Shown here: positions 42,726 through 54,558 of the stretch, in pieces
Layout of the letters: the number at the start of each line of letters is the position of its first letter
Position numbering within the stretch: the first letter of the stretch is position 1
Assembly: GCA_029204225.1 (NCBI GenBank)
Contig: CM055101.1
Location: 61,855,140-61,919,139 of the forward strand
Reading direction: 5' to 3'
Origin: Diphasiastrum complanatum
Lineage: Eukaryota; Streptophyta; Lycopodiopsida; Lycopodiales; Lycopodiaceae
DNA length: 64,000 nucleotides
The notes under the pieces: generated by a model
What the model was told of the DNA's origin: nothing
The model's database searches: none
Seen by the model: only the letters and a program-made list of their open reading frames with translations
Translations under genes and position numbers: made by a program

Positions 42726-43697
42726 TTATTCAAGTGCAAACTTAGGAATCTCGGTAATCACATAGGGAGCTTTATCTTTCGACAGCTGAACAAAGAAGTC
42801 AGTCATAATAGACTCGTAGGCTGGCAACTTCTCATATCCAGGAAAGTAATTTATGTCAATCACATTATATCTGTTTTTTGCTTTTGAATCGCGGATCAAA
42901 TCAAAATTGAAGAGGTGAAGTCCGAGAGTTTTTGTCAAGCCTTTTGCAAGACCTGAAATGAAGTTAGTTGAAGGCATTTCCGCTTGTAAAAGATCGGCGA
43001 CGGCCGAGGCAGATTGTTCCAAAGCCCTATTGGAAATCTGATTAAAGGAAAGAATACCTTCGTTCGTGTTTTTCTCATCGTCCTGGACATCAGGTAGAGA
43101 AGTCCTAACAACACATTTAGAGTACTCTCCAGCCACGTAGACTTTGAACAGGATGCCTCCATGATTCACAAACTCTTGAAGAACCACCGGCGCCTGAACC
43201 TTTTTCAAGCCTTCGGCAGTGAATATCAGAGACATGTCATGAGCTTTGACACTTCCGTTTGCAACAAGGGGCTTAGCAAGTATAGGAAATTTCAGACCAG
43301 TCAGTAGCTCGACGTTGCTGATGTCTTGACTTTCGTTGACTACGGACTGCTGGGGAATGCCGACGGTTTCTTCTCCCTCGCTCAGTTGGAGATTCTCCAC
43401 AGCCTCAAGCATGGAAAGGCGGTTGTGCAGCCGCTCTATGGAAGCAGGTGGATCAATCACCAGGACACTAGGATGAGTCTGCTGGTAATTTGAAAGTCGT
43501 TTATACCACTCCTCGTGATATATCTTATGCATAATAGCATCGAATGGACCTTGCTCCTCAAGAGGATTATCAGTATCAATGGATACAAAATGAATTCCTC
43601 TGCTCTCTGCGTGTTCCAGAAATGAAGGCAAAAACATTCCGGGCAACTTCTTTGCCGGTAATGCATAACCTACCACAAATCTTGCACCAATTGCCAT
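42726..43697 (-). CDS. ITPK: inositol-tetrakisphosphate 1-kinase (ITPK1-like)
   Basis: Intact single-exon gene of 323 codons starting at the ATG 43695-43697. ITPKs are ATP-grasp kinases that phosphorylate inositol tris- and tetrakisphosphates in the cytosol or nucleus, feeding phytate and inositol pyrophosphate synthesis. Visible family blocks, in order: VVGYALPAKK near the N-terminus, FDAIMHKIY (about residue 53), DPPASIERLHNRLSML, FPILAKPLVANGSVKAHDMSL, the ATP-grasp segment VVLQEFVNHGGILFKVYVAG, CVVRTSLPD, LGLHLFNFDLIRD and the metal-binding VIDINYFPGYEKLPAYE. Length is normal for the plant family. Lack of introns fits ITPK1-type genes, but ITPK paralogue number cannot be fixed from this alone. 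Confidence 0.93.
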   Translation of the reverse strand: MAIGARFVVGYALPAKKLPGMFLPSFLEHAESRGIHFVSIDTDNPLEEQGPFDAIMHKIYHEEWYKRLSNYQQTHPSVLVIDPPASIERLHNRLSMLEAVENLQLSEGEETVGIPQQSVVNESQDISNVELLTGLKFPILAKPLVANGSVKAHDMSLIFTAEGLKKVQAPVVLQEFVNHGGILFKVYVAGEYSKCVVRTSLPDVQDDEKNTNEGILSFNQISNRALEQSASAVADLLQAEMPSTNFISGLAKGLTKTLGLHLFNFDLIRDSKAKNRYNVIDINYFPGYEKLPAYESIMTDFFVQLSKDKAPYVITEIPKFALE

Positions 43698-43865
43698 AAT
43701 AAGCTTGATATATCACCTACTCAAAACTCGACAAACTTGAATTAAATCTGATATATTACTAGCAGAACTTGTATAGCCTTGATATGTTATTAGAAAATCG
43801 TATGAATCTGATATCTTACTATCAAAACTTGTATAAACTTGAAAGATAATATATTGTAACCCCAA
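43698..43865 (-). promoter_or_regulatory. ITPK 5' leader with degenerate ~60-bp tandem repeats
   Basis: Just upstream of the ATG, the unit aatctgatatnttactancanaacttgtata occurs at about 43745 and 43806, with a weaker third copy near 43705. It is AT-rich and probably within the promoter or leader. Confidence 0.4.
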
Positions 43866-43869
43866 TATT

Positions 43870-46800
43870 GTTGCGTGTGGAGCTTGGTGCAGAGTGCATC
43901 AGGCTTGCAAAAATGATGATCGGGAATGAAGAAGATGTTCAAGAGCAAAGATCTTCAGATTTCGACACGACCTTGCAGGATTTCGACAATATTTATGCAC
44001 CTGGTCGGCACAAGCAGAACAGTGAAATCCTTTGATTTAGAAGCATGCAACGATCGATTCAAACGCGCTTCTGACTGGAAAAAATCTTCAGCACACACAC
44101 ACTATTCGGGATTCATTCATTCGGGATTCATTCATTCATTCGGGGCTTTGACTAGGACTATTTCTTATGAAACTTGGAAATTTGAAAGTTTGGAAGTTGA
44201 AAAGGAGCCAATATCATGTAAGTATTTTTTGGGCTTATCTTCTTGGTTGGCATTGAGGCAAGGTGTGGGCCATATGCACAATGGCATTTACTATTTAGTA
44301 GGCCCTCCGCCCGCCCCTTTTATGGAGAAGAGTGTAAGAGCTTAGTAGAGGGACCAAGTTGTCTCCAATGTCCATGCCTCAATGTGCATTGGCACATGTG
44401 ACATGAATTCCATGGATTCTCTCAAAAATCACTCCCCATTTAAGTTCTTAGACTTTTATTAGTATCTAGTCTTGCCAACTTCAAGCTATCTTTAGATGTC
44501 TACTCTAGAGGGCTGTTCATAGAGGGTTGTTCGTCACCCCGCACTCTATAGCCCTACAAATGCGAACCTTACCATCTTCTTTCAAATGAATTCATGTCAC
44601 ATGGGGAATTAAGAGCGGAGTAACTTTATCTATGTATCTGGAACAAAGAGCAGTACCCATCCCGAGTTTCAAGGGCAACGGGACCCCTAAGCACCTTGCT
44701 CCCCCACCTCCCAATTAATAGGGGCATGAGGCTTTTGCAACCCCACATAATAGGAGCATGAGACTTTTACAAAGGCTACTTGGTGGAGGTAAGAGCAAAA
44801 GGTCTCGCCTCATGAATTTGTATATTTAACAATGCACTTTATTAGGGATAGATCTATGGTGGAGAGGGCTCAAAATATTTTAGTACACAAGCAAGGATAT
44901 AATCGATATTGCCCTTCACTTGTAAACATGAGGTCGTGGGTTTGATATTCCATCCCCTCCATTAGTAAAAACCAAAAGGCATGCATATTGGGGTTAAGTG
45001 AACTTCAAAAAATGGACATATCCTCCACATTAATAGAATGCAAGGGCAAGTGGCCTCGATTTTAGTTTGGACAATATAATAATGTGGCTTGAGACCATTG
45101 CGCCCCCACCGCTTATGTTGAAGGAAACCTAAGTAGGAGGTACGTGCAAGTGGCCTCAATTTTAGTTCTAATTGAGGGTAAGTGGGAATGGGTTTCTTCC
45201 TAGTCATTAACGATGAGGGTGCAAGGAGGGCCCACCCTCATCCAAAGGTGGAGCCTAATTGGCACGATGATATATCCACTTGGATGAATTCTTCTCATCA
45301 TTGGGTGACAGTGGACCACCCTACACCCTCAGTTGTGGTTAGGAATAAACTTCTCCCAATAAGTGAGCATGCCTATGGACCCTCGTCGACAAGTAGACAC
45401 ACCCCATGTTGGCATTCATTCTTGCCATCTAGGGATAAGCGTCACCTATTGTGGAAGGAGGGGGCGAGCTCACTTAAAGTCATCTCAACAAATGAGAGAA
45501 ATTTATTTTGGGCCCTCTCCACTTACCGAGCTGCTCTGTAAACCATGTTTACCCCAAATAAGTGGTGGCAACACGAGCCTATCAACAACTAAGTGCATCA
45601 AAATATTATCCGAACTCAAGCTACTTGCACTTAGATCCATCAAGTGGCCTTGTGTGAGTGCCTCTACTCCTAACATAACAAGGACTCCACTTAGGCCCAT
45701 TTCCCACCTCGGGCAATGCCCATCCCTACTAGACTTGCACTTTGCATGTTCCAATGCCCATTAAGAGACTCTTTGACTTTTAATGAAATGCAAATGTTTT
45801 GTAAAATGTCATTAGGAGGCAAGCTTTGAATTTTATCTTTCAAGTTAGAAAGCTAAAATAATAGGTCTACAAAGCCAAAGCTCCTAAGAGCACTTTATAG
45901 ATTTGTCATGATACATGTTTTGAAGGGTGGTTTAAACCTTGATTCACTTTTTATGTATTAGGAAATCGATTTGCTAGTGATCTTCCCACCTAGTAAAATG
46001 GCCAGCAAATTATGGGCAGTTCTATAGGCCAAGCCATTATTGAATGGCCATTGGATGTCATTAAAAAATCCTTTGTTAAGTGCAAAAAATGACAAGCTCT
46101 TTCAAGCTTTTATGGCTAGTACAAAAATGACAATTCAAACTATGCCAAACAAAGACCATCACCAAGGTCTCGCCACCAATTCATAAGTAATGCAAATGTT
46201 GGCATGATCCATATACCGGAAGAACATTAAAAGGATTCACGAATAATTCACTTGAAAAGTAAAACATGAGTCAACAAATAAAGTTGAATGTTATCATGAA
46301 ATGCATCTTGATTTCCAAGGGGGCTTGAACTTAGGACCAAAGGAACTTCTAACGGACTAAGCTAACCAATGTTATCATAAAATGGCATCATTCATCCCCA
46401 AAAAAACATGTGTGCTCAACAAATTCCATTCTTGTTTTGTACACACTTGCATGGCTAGTTTAGATTATCAGTCCTCCCCTCCTTTCTTAGTATGCTTGAG
46501 TTGTCATTATGATACACATGGAATGGAAAACTGCAATCATCTTTGCTACGGGTAGTTACATCATAGTTATTGTGCCTAGAACCATTGCCTTGCAAGTTAA
46601 GTTAGTTGCTATTAACAATTCAAGTGTGATGAGATTTTCATCAAGATACGAATCCTCACCAATGACATGTATGCCAAGACAATTTCAAAAGAATAAGTAC
46701 AACCAAGAGTAAGTGAATCATTGACATTCATAAATGTTTATACATGTCAAAAAAACCATATGCGTTCCATATTTATGCACCAAAAGAATGGTCATGATTC

Positions 46801-46900
46801 AAAAAGAACAATGACATCTTTTTATATATGCACCAAAGCACCACATTATGTAAATAGTTTATGTATTTTTCAAGTCCAGCACATCAATTTTTTCAATGCT
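43870..46900. other. intergenic, no supported gene
   Basis: Contains a 139-codon open frame (43926-44345) of no recognised family, with a gggattcattcattc micro-repeat near 44107-44150. A somewhat less AT-rich stretch lies at about 45200-45770. Nothing could be assigned. Confidence 0.45.
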
Positions 46901-46905
46901 TATTA

Positions 46906-47189
46906 GGGTGGTTTCACAGAGTGGGGGGGGGGGGGGGGGTAAGTCCAAAAGACTCAAATGCTCTACTTTGATTGGTAAAGCCACATCGGGGGTAAGTGGT
47001 GGGCCTTTTATCTACCCTCTAATGAAAGACAAATGTCTGATCTAATTTGAACCTAGACATTAAATGCCTTGCACTCCAAATGAAAGGGGCTTTCACATGG
47101 AATGATGCGGAGGGTCCTGGGGCTTTCGAATTGGGGGGGGTAACTGCATATTTTGAAATGGACCTAGACTCTTCCATGTGAAACCACCC
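46906..47189. mobile_element. Tourist-like (PIF/Harbinger) MITE
   Basis: 284 bp bounded by a perfect 13-bp terminal inverted repeat, GGGTGGTTTCACA ... TGTGAAACCACCC, and flanked on both sides by TTA (46903-46905 and 47190-47192). A TTA/TAA target duplication is the hallmark of PIF/Harbinger-mobilised MITEs. It has no coding capacity and holds a G-run near 46922-46939. A partial relative lies at 105-334. Confidence 0.8.
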
Positions 47190-47326
47190 TTAAAGTGGTT
47201 GGGCCCAAATACTCTACCTTGATTGGTGGAGCCACTCCAAGAGGCCTCCTCCCATATCATAAGGGGTGAGGGTTTTCCCTAGGTGGCATTGAAAGGTGCC
47301 AACTATTGGGCAGCGGCGCTGATACC

Positions 47327-47338
47327 ACTAATGAAATG
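47327..47338 (-). other. isolated PBS-like site with LTR-like remnant to the right
   Basis: Minus-strand AGTGGTATCAGCGC resembles the copia PBS TGGTATCAGAGC with one change. Sequence to the right (47339 to roughly 48060) would be the LTR, but no partner or coding sequence is seen. Confidence 0.35.
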
Positions 47339-47572
47339 AGATGATATGAACTAGATGTTCCAATATCTCTTGAACAAATTCAATCTCAAAATTGGAATTT
47401 TTTTAGTTTCTTAAAGTTAGATTTAGTAATCCTAACTATAGTGTTGTGGGCTATACAATTATCTGGTAAAACAAAATGAACTGATAGTGTGGAATTAAAG
47501 TCAGAACGACAACAACCTTCAACGTATCTGAGATCTACTATGAGCCAGAATCTTGTAACTTTCAGATGTAAA

Positions 47573-47830
47573 ACAAATTAATACTTCTGATGGCTGATAA
47601 CATAGGAGTCAATGACATTCGTTCTACTACCCCCTCAAGGTATTGTAGACAACCATGGAAAGTGTAGTCGTTAACATTGTGGAAGCTATAATGAGGATGA
47701 TGATTGATAACACAAATTAATACCTCTAATAGCTGATAACATAGGAGTCAATGACATCCATTCTACTACCTTCTTGAAGTGTTGTAGACAACCATGGAAG
47801 TGTAGACGTTATCACTATGGAAATATGATA
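47573..47830. repeat. two-copy 139-bp tandem repeat
   Basis: acaaattaatacttctgatggctgataacatagg ... recurs at 47712 with moderate divergence (gtcaatgacatycrttctac, gtagacaaccatggaa). Confidence 0.8.
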
Positions 47831-48199
47831 CTTGTAGTGTGTTATCACAACAAGAAAGAGTGAGTAAAATCAAATAATTCAAGACACAATAATGTGCAAG
47901 AAAAATCCAATCTATGCTTCAATTAAATGAGCTGAGTACAGTGATTCTTTATGAATCTGGTGTTTAGAATAAGCTAGAATACAGACAACTACAATGTTTG
48001 TCATGAAATAGCTTACGATCATGCGTAGCACAATGTGCCTCACACTACTTATATCTCATTCACTAACTCTATGCTAGTTCGATGATGGAAGATCATTCGA
48101 ATGCTTGCACACACTTTCTATCTTGAACTAATCGATGTATACACATCTATTGCATCTTCTGCTTCTTGTGCATATCTTGTTCATGTCTCAGTATACATT

Positions 48200-48380
<181 letters not shown>

Positions 48381-48433
48381 TATATTATTTAATATTTTAT
48401 ATTTTTTTAAATTTGTTTTAACCTAATGCCACC

Positions 48434-48858
48434 TTGAATGCTGCCCCTTGTGGTAGCATGACCGTCCCCGACAGACAGCGACTACTGGACACCTACGGGC
48501 CGCGGCTCGTGGCAGGGGAGAACACCATTTCGGAGGGCATTCTCCAATGTTGCACCGCTCCTTATGTGGCTGACCCAGAGTTGATGCCTGCTTGGCTGGC
48601 ACGCACGAGGAGAGAGAGTGCATCCTCCTCCGGTCCCTTTGTCCCTCATCCCCCTCAGACAGTGGATCCTGTCCCATCGCGTCCACCAGTTGCCACTGCG
48701 GTTCCACCACCACCCACTGTTGCTCGCACTCCACCAGTCTACGACTTTCTCATGGACTCTCCGCCCACCGAGCAGGCCCAGGATGCTACTGGGTGGGCCT
48801 TCGAGCATGTGGAAGAGATTTCTTCTTCCTTCCCTTCCCATCCAGATGACCTCCTCAG
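48434..48858 (+). pseudogene. hAT-like element, 5' coding part (interrupted)
   Basis: Pro- and Ser-rich reading frame, much richer in GC than its surroundings, with TVPDRQRLLDTYGPRLV and then Pro-rich sequence. It is broken at 48858 by the copia F insertion; the frame resumes in phase at 54559. I recognise no domain in this part. Its assignment to the hAT-like element rests on the continuous frame to the DUF659 block downstream. Confidence 0.6.
48854..48858. other. target-site duplication of copia F, left copy (CTCAG)
   Basis: CTCAG precedes the LTR start at 48859 and recurs at 54554-54558 after the other LTR. Confidence 0.95.
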
Positions 48859-49355
48859 TGTGAAAGATTCAACTAGTTTCATCACATTTTGCAATATTTC
48901 CATATTTGGCATATTGAGGCCAAAACTTGTTTTAGACGTAGAGGTTGACTTTTCAAAGTTCATTAGTCTAAATTTTATTTGAATAAACACTTTTTGAAAG
49001 TGTGGGAAAGATAGAATGCGAGTCTATCTCATTTCATGCTTATACATGGTTCTCTTGGGTTCTACTATCCATTGGTGCACTATCTTGGTGATTGCTTGCA
49101 ATTCTATGTGTAGAATGATCTATATTTGTTATTTTTGGATCCACACGTGTGAAATACAGTAGCTTGCTAGTTTTGTATGGACAGCAACAGTACATAATCA
49201 TTTCATTCAGGTTTGATCAAGTTCTATTAGTGTTTGCATCTCAAATTGTGTGTAGATGCTGATTTTTCTACATTGGTGAAATTGGTAGTGTATTTCTCTT
49301 TCTAACCAAAGATCATTCAAGTAGATTGGATCTTAAGGATCTGAAATCTTTCACA
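48859..49355 (+). repeat. 5' LTR of copia F (497 bp, internally deleted)
   Basis: TGTGAAAG ... CTTTCACA. It lacks the bases that correspond to 54069-54221 of the 3' LTR, including the TATAAAAGG box, so this LTR should be a poor promoter. It retains CACACGTGTG at 49142-49151. Confidence 0.97.
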
Positions 49356-49367
49356 TGGTATCAGAGC
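49356..49367 (+). other. primer-binding site of copia F
   Basis: TGGTATCAGAGC directly follows the LTR; perfect plant copia PBS. Confidence 0.95.
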
Positions 49368-49955
49368 TTGTGTTTCAGGTTATGAAGGAGGAAATCAGAT
49401 CTATCAATGATTTGGTGAAGATATCAAGTCTAGAGCATGCTAGAGAGGATTCTACACCAAAAGTGGATTTTTTGCTTTTGTAGATTGGATCTTTTGTAGT
49501 TCAAAACACTAAATAGGTCAATATACTTGTTCAATTCCGTTTTTTGAATTCACATGCTGGATTTGGCTGATTTTTGGATCATTGGTTCAGCCTAAGTGGT
49601 GGCTTATAGATTGCATATCAATTTTTCAGCATTTGCATGTAGATTTGGAATAGTCAATTTTTTGTGATTTTGTCAAAACCCTAATTTTGATTGGATCTCT
49701 AGATAGTGAGGTTGCTGGACTTCATTTGAGTGTATTTCAATCTTAGGAAGTGGCAAAAGTCATTAGATTGAGGATAGATCATAGGTTGATCAAGATTCCA
49801 TGATTCTATGTGTTGATTTGCTTAGATAAGTGCTACAAGAGAATTTGTGAAATAGTTTCAAATCTTGGTGATTTCTTTTGAAAGCATTTGTTGTTGTTCA
49901 AAGGAGTGCTTTGTACATTGAAATAGGTTGAAAGAGAAGATCATGTCATTGCTAC

Positions 49956-52900
49956 ATGGCAACCTCAATTGGAGTCATGTTGGAAGCCAATGATAGGCTT
50001 ACCTCAAGCAACTATTCATTATGGAAAGTGAGGATGGAGTCACTTCTTGAGATGAATGATGTTTTGGATATTGTTGTAGGTTTGGAGGAGAGACCAGCAA
50101 CACAACAAGATCAATTGAGGTATGACAAGAGGGCCAAGAAGGCTCTACACATGATAAAGATGAATGTTACCAATGAACTTCTCAAGGAAATTGGTAAGTG
50201 CACATCATCTTTGGAGGCTTGGAATTCATTGAAGAAGCTTTATGAATCCAAGTCTACTTCTAGAGTGTTGACTCTAAGAAGGCAAATCTTTTCTTGTTTG
50301 CAAAAGAATGAAGAAAGTCCAAGTACTTTTGTTTTGAGAATGAAAGCATTGAATGATGAGTTAGCTTGCATAGATGAAAGCATTAAGGAAGGAGAGCTTA
50401 TTCGTGATTCTTAATGGCTTGTTGGATGCTCATGCTAACATTGTTCAAAGTATTGCTACTCAAAAGACTTTGCCAAGTTTGATGGATCTTCAAGAGATCT
50501 TGATCAATGAGGAATATAGGCTTCAAGCAAGAGGTGGATCTACATCGACACTTCAAGAGGATGCTATGTTCACAAAGGGCAAATTCAAGGGCAAAACCAA
50601 AAGCAAGTGGTCTAAAGGGCTAGATCAAGTGGATGCTTCTTCAAGTGGCAAAAAGAAGGATAGATCAAAGCTCAAGTGCTTCTATTGTGGCATCAAAGGA
50701 CACTTTGCAAGTGAGTGCTACAAGAAGAAGAGAGATCAAGGAGACAAGCAAGGTAATCTTACTCTTGATGAGGATGGTTTGGATGTGCAAGATGCAAATG
50801 ATGATGCTTTTGTGATTTCTTCATGTATGCTTGCTAATGATGGAGATCTAGATCCTTGGTGGATCGATAGTGGAGCAAGTTCACACATGATCTTTCACAA
50901 AGAGTACTTCACTTCTTTGTTGGCATATGGAGATGACAAGAGGGTGATCTACACAGCCAATGATGGTGAGTGTGCAATCAAAAGGATTGGCACAATTCCT
51001 ATTTCTCTCTCTACAAATAGGAATGTTCATTTGGAGGATGTCTTGTTTATTCCATCTATTACCAAGAATTTGCTTAGTGTGAGTCAAATGCTAAGTAAGG
51101 TCCTCAAGGTGGAGTTTGATGGAGATGCTTGTTTGATCAAAAGGAAGGATGTCTTGATTGGAAAAGGTAAAAGGCAAGGGAAGTTGTTCAAACTTGATGC
51201 TTGTGTTATTGCTAACCAAGTTGGATGTGTTGCAAGGGAGCAAATTTCTATTCAAGAGGTTTGGCACAAAAGGATGGGACACCTCAACTTCAAGTCATTG
51301 GAGGTAATGGCAAGGAAGAAGGTTGTGATTGGTCTTCCAAGTTCCTTAAGTAATGACAAGCATGTTTGTGAGTCTTGTGCTTTGTCTAAGTCACATAGAC
51401 TACCTTATACTAGATCTATTTCTAGATCTACAAAGCCTTTTCGACTTGTACATTCAGATATTCATGGATTCACTACAATTAGCAATAGTGGAGCTAAGAT
51501 GTATGTAACATTCATTGATGATTTTAGTAGATTTTGTTGGATCTATCTACTAAAAAGCAAGGATGAAGTGTATGATGTCTTTGTCAAGTTCAAGAATGCA
51601 AGGGAGAACCAATTTTCCACAAAGATCAAGTGCTTGAGAGGTGACAATGGTGGTGAGTACATATCTAACAAGTTCAAGGCCTTTTGTGATGAGCATGGGA
51701 TCAAGAGGGAGTATACAACATCAAGGACCCCACAACAAAATGGAGTGGCTGAAAGGAAGAATAGAACTTTATGTGAAAGTGCTAAAGCTATGAGGTTAAG
51801 TGCTAATCTTGACAAACCATTTTGGGATCAAGCTTTGTTGTGTGCCAATTTCTTGTGCAATAGGTGGCCGAGTGCTATTTTGAATGGAAGGACACCTTTT
51901 GAGATGCTATTCAAGAAGAGGCCGAGTGTCAACTTTCTAAGAAACTTTGGATGCACATGCTATGTCAACATTACTCTTGATGATAGGACCAAGGAGGATC
52001 CATCTTTAAGAAGAGGTATTTTTGTTGGATATAGTGAGGTGAGTAAAGCCTACAAGGTTTACATTCCTTCTACTAACAAAGTGATTGTTGGTAGAGATGT
52101 CATTTTTTATGAGGGAAACATTCCAAAGGTGTCTTCAAGCATGATTGATGGTAAAGTAGATGGATCTAACATTCTTGATGTTGATGAGAAGGATCCTACT
52201 TTGGATGGTGGTGATGATGGACCTTCATCAAGTCAAAAGCCAAGGAGAACATCAAGAGAAAGACAAGTACCTTCAAGGCTCACATATGATCAAAAGGGTA
52301 AGCAAGTAGTTTCTGGAAATTATGTTGCTTTCCTAACCTCTTTGGATGAGCCTACAAGTGTAGATTAAGCAAGGAAAGAAGAGGAGTGGATCCAAGCAAT
52401 GGATCTTGAGTATCAAGCTCTTATGAAGAATGGAACATGGAGATTGGTGGAGTTGCCTAAGGACAAGAAAGCTATTGGATGCAAATGGATCTTCAAGGTG
52501 AAGACAAACCAAGATGGATCTATCAACAAGTACAAGGCAAGGTTAGTGGCAAAAGGATATGCTCAACAACAAGGAATTGACTATGATGAGACCTTTGCAC
52601 CCGTGGCAAAGATGGCAAGCATTCGAGTCATCATTTCACTTGCTACAATTTATGGATGGGATCTATGGCAAATGGACATTTCAAATGCATTCTTGAATGG
52701 TGATCTTGAGGAGGAAGTATACATGGAGCAACCCGAGAGCTACATCTCATCAACAAAGCCAAATCATGTGTGTCTTCTACAAAAGAGTTTGTACGGCCTT
52801 AAGCAAGCACCAAGGAGTTGGGGTTATGCTAAGCTTAACACTTTTTTACTCTCTCAAGGCTTTGCTATGAGTGAGTATGATCATTCACTTTATTATAGGT

Positions 52901-53908
52901 TTGCTGGAAATGATGTTACCATCTTGCTAATCTATGTGGATGATATCATCTTGAGTGGTGGAGACAATCAAGATGTGGAAGATATCAAGAATGCTCTTAA
53001 GAAGGAGTTTGAGGTGCATGATCTTGGTAATTTGCATTACATTTTAGGAATAGAAGTCATTAGATCTTCTCAATCTACTTTCATTTGTCAAGAGAAGTAT
53101 GCTAATTCTATTCTAGAAAGATTTCATATGGTAGATGCAAAAGCTATTGATACACCTATGGAGTCTCATGTAAAGCTTACTATAAGAGGTAATGAAAGAT
53201 CCTTCAAGGACATTACTCTCTATAGAAAGCTAGTTGGTTCACTCATCTATCTAACTATTACTAGACCTGATCTAAGCTATTGTGTTGGAAGATTGAGTCA
53301 ATTCATGCAAGATCCTAGTGAGGAGCATTGGAAGCTAGGAAAGCGAGTTTTGAGGTACATCATTGGAACTCGAGATTTTGGCATATTGTATGAGGGATCA
53401 TCACCTAATCTTTTTGGATTTTCAGATTCGGACTATGCTGGAGATGTAATGGATAGGAAATCCATTAGTTCTTATTGTATTTTCATAGGTGATGGAGCTA
53501 TATCATGGATGTCAAAGAAACAAGCCACTATCTCATTGTCATCTAGTGAGGCTGAGTACAAAGCTCTTACACATTGCACAAAGGAGATGGTATGGATCAA
53601 GAGGATGATCAAGGATCTTCACTTGCTGGATTTTTTAGAGAGCCCAATCATCTTTTGTGACAATCAATCAGCCCAAAGAATGGCATCCAATCCTATCTTT
53701 CATGCTGAGTAAGCATATTGAGATACAATATCATTTTGTGAGGGAGCGAGTCATTGCAAAGGAGGTGGAGTTTCAACATGTGTCTTCAAGGGAATGTGTA
53801 GCTGATATCTTCACCAAAGCATTGGGAAAAGACTTGTTCATGAAGCATAGGACTTCACTTGGAGTATTATCAAAGTCTATGCTAAAACTAGTTGAAGAGA
53901 GAGTGTGA
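49956..53908 (+). pseudogene. copia F gag-pol polyprotein, nearly intact
   Basis: Gag starts at the ATG 49956 and includes an UBN2-type domain. A frameshift at about 50402-50404 moves to the frame of the zinc knuckle CFYCGIKGHFASEC (50677-50718), protease WWIDSGASSHM (about 50860), GAG-pre-integrase VWHKRMGHLNFKS, integrase with HSDIHG, RGDNGGEY and TPQQNGVAERKNR (the D, D and E of the catalytic triad), and then RT. A TAA at 52366-52368 interrupts the linker before RT. RT has TFAPVAKM and YVDDI (about 52936). A second frameshift near 53706 precedes the RNase H end KHIEIQYHFVRER. The terminal TGA (53906-53908) lies in the first five bases of the 3' LTR. Only three lesions, so inactivation is recent. 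Confidence 0.95.
53894..53903 (+). other. polypurine tract of copia F
   Basis: gaagagagag directly precedes the 3' LTR start TGTGAAAG. Confidence 0.8.
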
Positions 53909-54553
53909 AAGATTCAACTAGTTTCATCACATTTTGCAATATTTCCATATTTGGCATATTGAGGCCAAAACTTGTTTTAGACTTAGAGGTTGACTTTTCA
54001 AAGTTCATTAGTCTAAATTTCATTTAAATAAACACTTTTTGAAAGTGTGGGAAAGATAGAATGCGAGTTTGAGTAGACTCAATTTGAATAAGTTGGGTAC
54101 ATTGAATCTAGACCCAAAATTGGTAGGGTTAGCATTTTGGTGAGAAAGCCAAGTGGCCAAATAGGGTTTGGACCTGCTATAAAAGGATGTAACTCGTGGA
54201 GAGAGTCATCTTCTCTCTTCTCTATCTCATTTCATGCTTATACATGGTTCTCTTGGGTTCTACTATCCATTGGTGCACTATCTTGGTGATTGCTTGCAAT
54301 TCTATGTGTAGAATGATCTATATTTGTTATTTTTGGATCCACACGTGTGAAATACAGTATCTTGTTGGTTTTGTATGGACAGCAACAGTACATAATCATT
54401 TCATTCAAGTTTTATCAAGTTCTATTAGTGTTTGCATCTCAAATTGTGTGTAGATGCTGATTTTTCTACATTGGTGAAATTGGTAGTGTATTTCTCTTTC
54501 TAATCAAAGATCATTCAAGTAGATTGGATCTTAAGGATCTGAAATCTTTCACA
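53904..54553 (+). repeat. 3' LTR of copia F (650 bp, full length)
   Basis: TGTGAAAG ... CTTTCACA. Contains TATAAAAGG at 54178-54186, the probable promoter, and CACACGTGTG at 54340-54349. Confidence 0.97.
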
Positions 54554-54558
54554 CTCAG
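54554..54558. other. target-site duplication of copia F, right copy (CTCAG)
   Basis: Identical to 48854-48858. Confidence 0.95.

Larger units (their letters stand above)
48859..54553 (+). mobile_element. copia element F, complete, inserted in the hAT-like element
   Basis: 5695 bp with both LTRs, PBS, gag-pol, polypurine tract and perfect 5-bp target duplication. By eye the LTRs differ at about nine positions in ~497 aligned bases (about 2%), so it is the youngest element here. The 5' LTR has one 153-bp deletion relative to the 3' LTR. The coding region has two frameshifts and one in-frame stop. Confidence 0.97.

Noticed and set aside
43926-44345. 139-codon plus-strand frame beside ITPK
   Set aside because: No family recognised, contains a simple attcattc repeat, and lies in the likely ITPK upstream region. 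Treated as chance.
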